Source: Alphaproteobacteria bacterium (GTDB lineage Bacteria; Pseudomonadota; Alphaproteobacteria; Micavibrionales; Micavibrionaceae). From it: a DNA stretch of 64,000 bases. Below, in pieces: positions 63,861-64,000 of the stretch (position 1 is its first letter; each line of letters opens with the position of its first letter). Location: positions 225,072 through 289,071 of the forward strand of contig JAJFGU010000022.1 in NCBI GenBank assembly GCA_021775955.1. Direction: 5' to 3'. The notes beneath the pieces are model-generated. The model did not search any database. It worked only from the letters and a program-made list of their open reading frames with translations, and had not been told where the DNA came from. A program made the position numbers and the translations under genes.

Positions 63861-64000
63861 CTATTCAATAATCTTCGAAACAACGCCGGCACCAACCGTG
63901 CGGCCGCCTTCGCGGATCGCAAAGCGCAGACCTTCGGTCATCGCAATCGGTGCGATCAGCGTCACTTCAACATTGTTGATGTTATCGCCGGGCATCACCA
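63861..64000 (-). CDS. tuf: Elongation factor Tu, C-terminal 46 codons (5' end outside window)
   Basis: Reads [19 protein letters not shown] and then [21 protein letters not shown] before TAG at 63861. These are the final beta-barrel strands of EF-Tu. The bulk of the gene lies beyond 64000. Placed directly before rpsJ as in other alphaproteobacteria (one of possibly two tuf copies). Confidence 0.96.
   Translation of the reverse strand, partial: VMPGDNINNVEVTLIAPIAMTEGLRFAIREGGRTVGAGVVSKIIE

Overview
The window looks like chromosomal DNA of an alphaproteobacterium of moderate GC content. Evidence: the tuf-S10-spc-alpha ribosomal protein order, the 193-residue short-lid adenylate kinase, the long C-type S14, a SapC-family protein, FkbM and WbpP-like glycan genes, and frequent ATGA/GTGA start-stop overlaps. 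Species cannot be fixed from the sequence alone. No rRNA, tRNA, CRISPR array, prophage or complete insertion sequence was found.

Layout. (1) 1-14.65 kb: a surface-glycan locus. A partial glycosyltransferase and a sulfotransferase-like gene lie at the left edge. Then comes a long minus-strand operon, read from 14648 down to 1581: WbpP-like epimerase, FkbM methyltransferase, GT4, methyltransferase, GT2, MsbA-like ABC flippase, HAD phosphatase, 6-phosphogluconolactonase-like protein, 2-hydroxyacid dehydrogenase, HpcH/HpaI aldolase, KdsB-like CMP-sugar synthetase, a second 2-hydroxyacid dehydrogenase, an SDR epimerase and a zinc-ribbon methyltransferase. (2) 14.8-19.9 kb: a TetR regulator, then an RND/MMPL exporter, a LolA-like periplasmic protein and an outer-membrane barrel. 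Near-identical palindromes precede both tetR and the exporter operon. (3) 20-26.7 kb: sensory genes (a c-type haem sensor-like protein, hybrid kinase, CheY-like receiver, chemoreceptor) and two divergent HTH regulators. (4) 26.6-32.9 kb: sulfate activation (cysD, cysNC, cysQ) downstream of a UDP-sugar dehydrogenase. A two-gene cassette and several palindromic or MITE-like repeats interrupt it. (5) 33-47.3 kb: housekeeping and hypothetical genes (SapC, acyl-CoA dehydrogenase, lytic transglycosylase, FAD oxidoreductase, TrmN6-like, single-chain GlyRS, DegP, panB-panC), with a repeat-rich intergenic stretch at 43.5-44.0 kb. (6) 47.3-64 kb, minus strand: the ribosomal supercluster, tuf (partial) to rplQ.

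How the parts connect. CysD/CysNC would make PAPS, the sulfotransferase-like protein could use it, and CysQ would recycle PAP. UGD, the epimerases, the aldolase and the CMP-transferase would feed sugars into the glycan locus, whose ABC protein would flip lipid-linked product.

The most unusual point is in the spc operon. After rplO there is a strong intrinsic terminator, then two tandem paralogous secreted proteins with HExxH motifs, then secY-adk-zinc ribbon, a second terminator, and rpsM-rpsK-rpoA-rplQ. Several ribosomal proteins (L3, L15, L17, L30, S17) also carry long low-complexity tails. panC carries an in-frame palindromic repeat.
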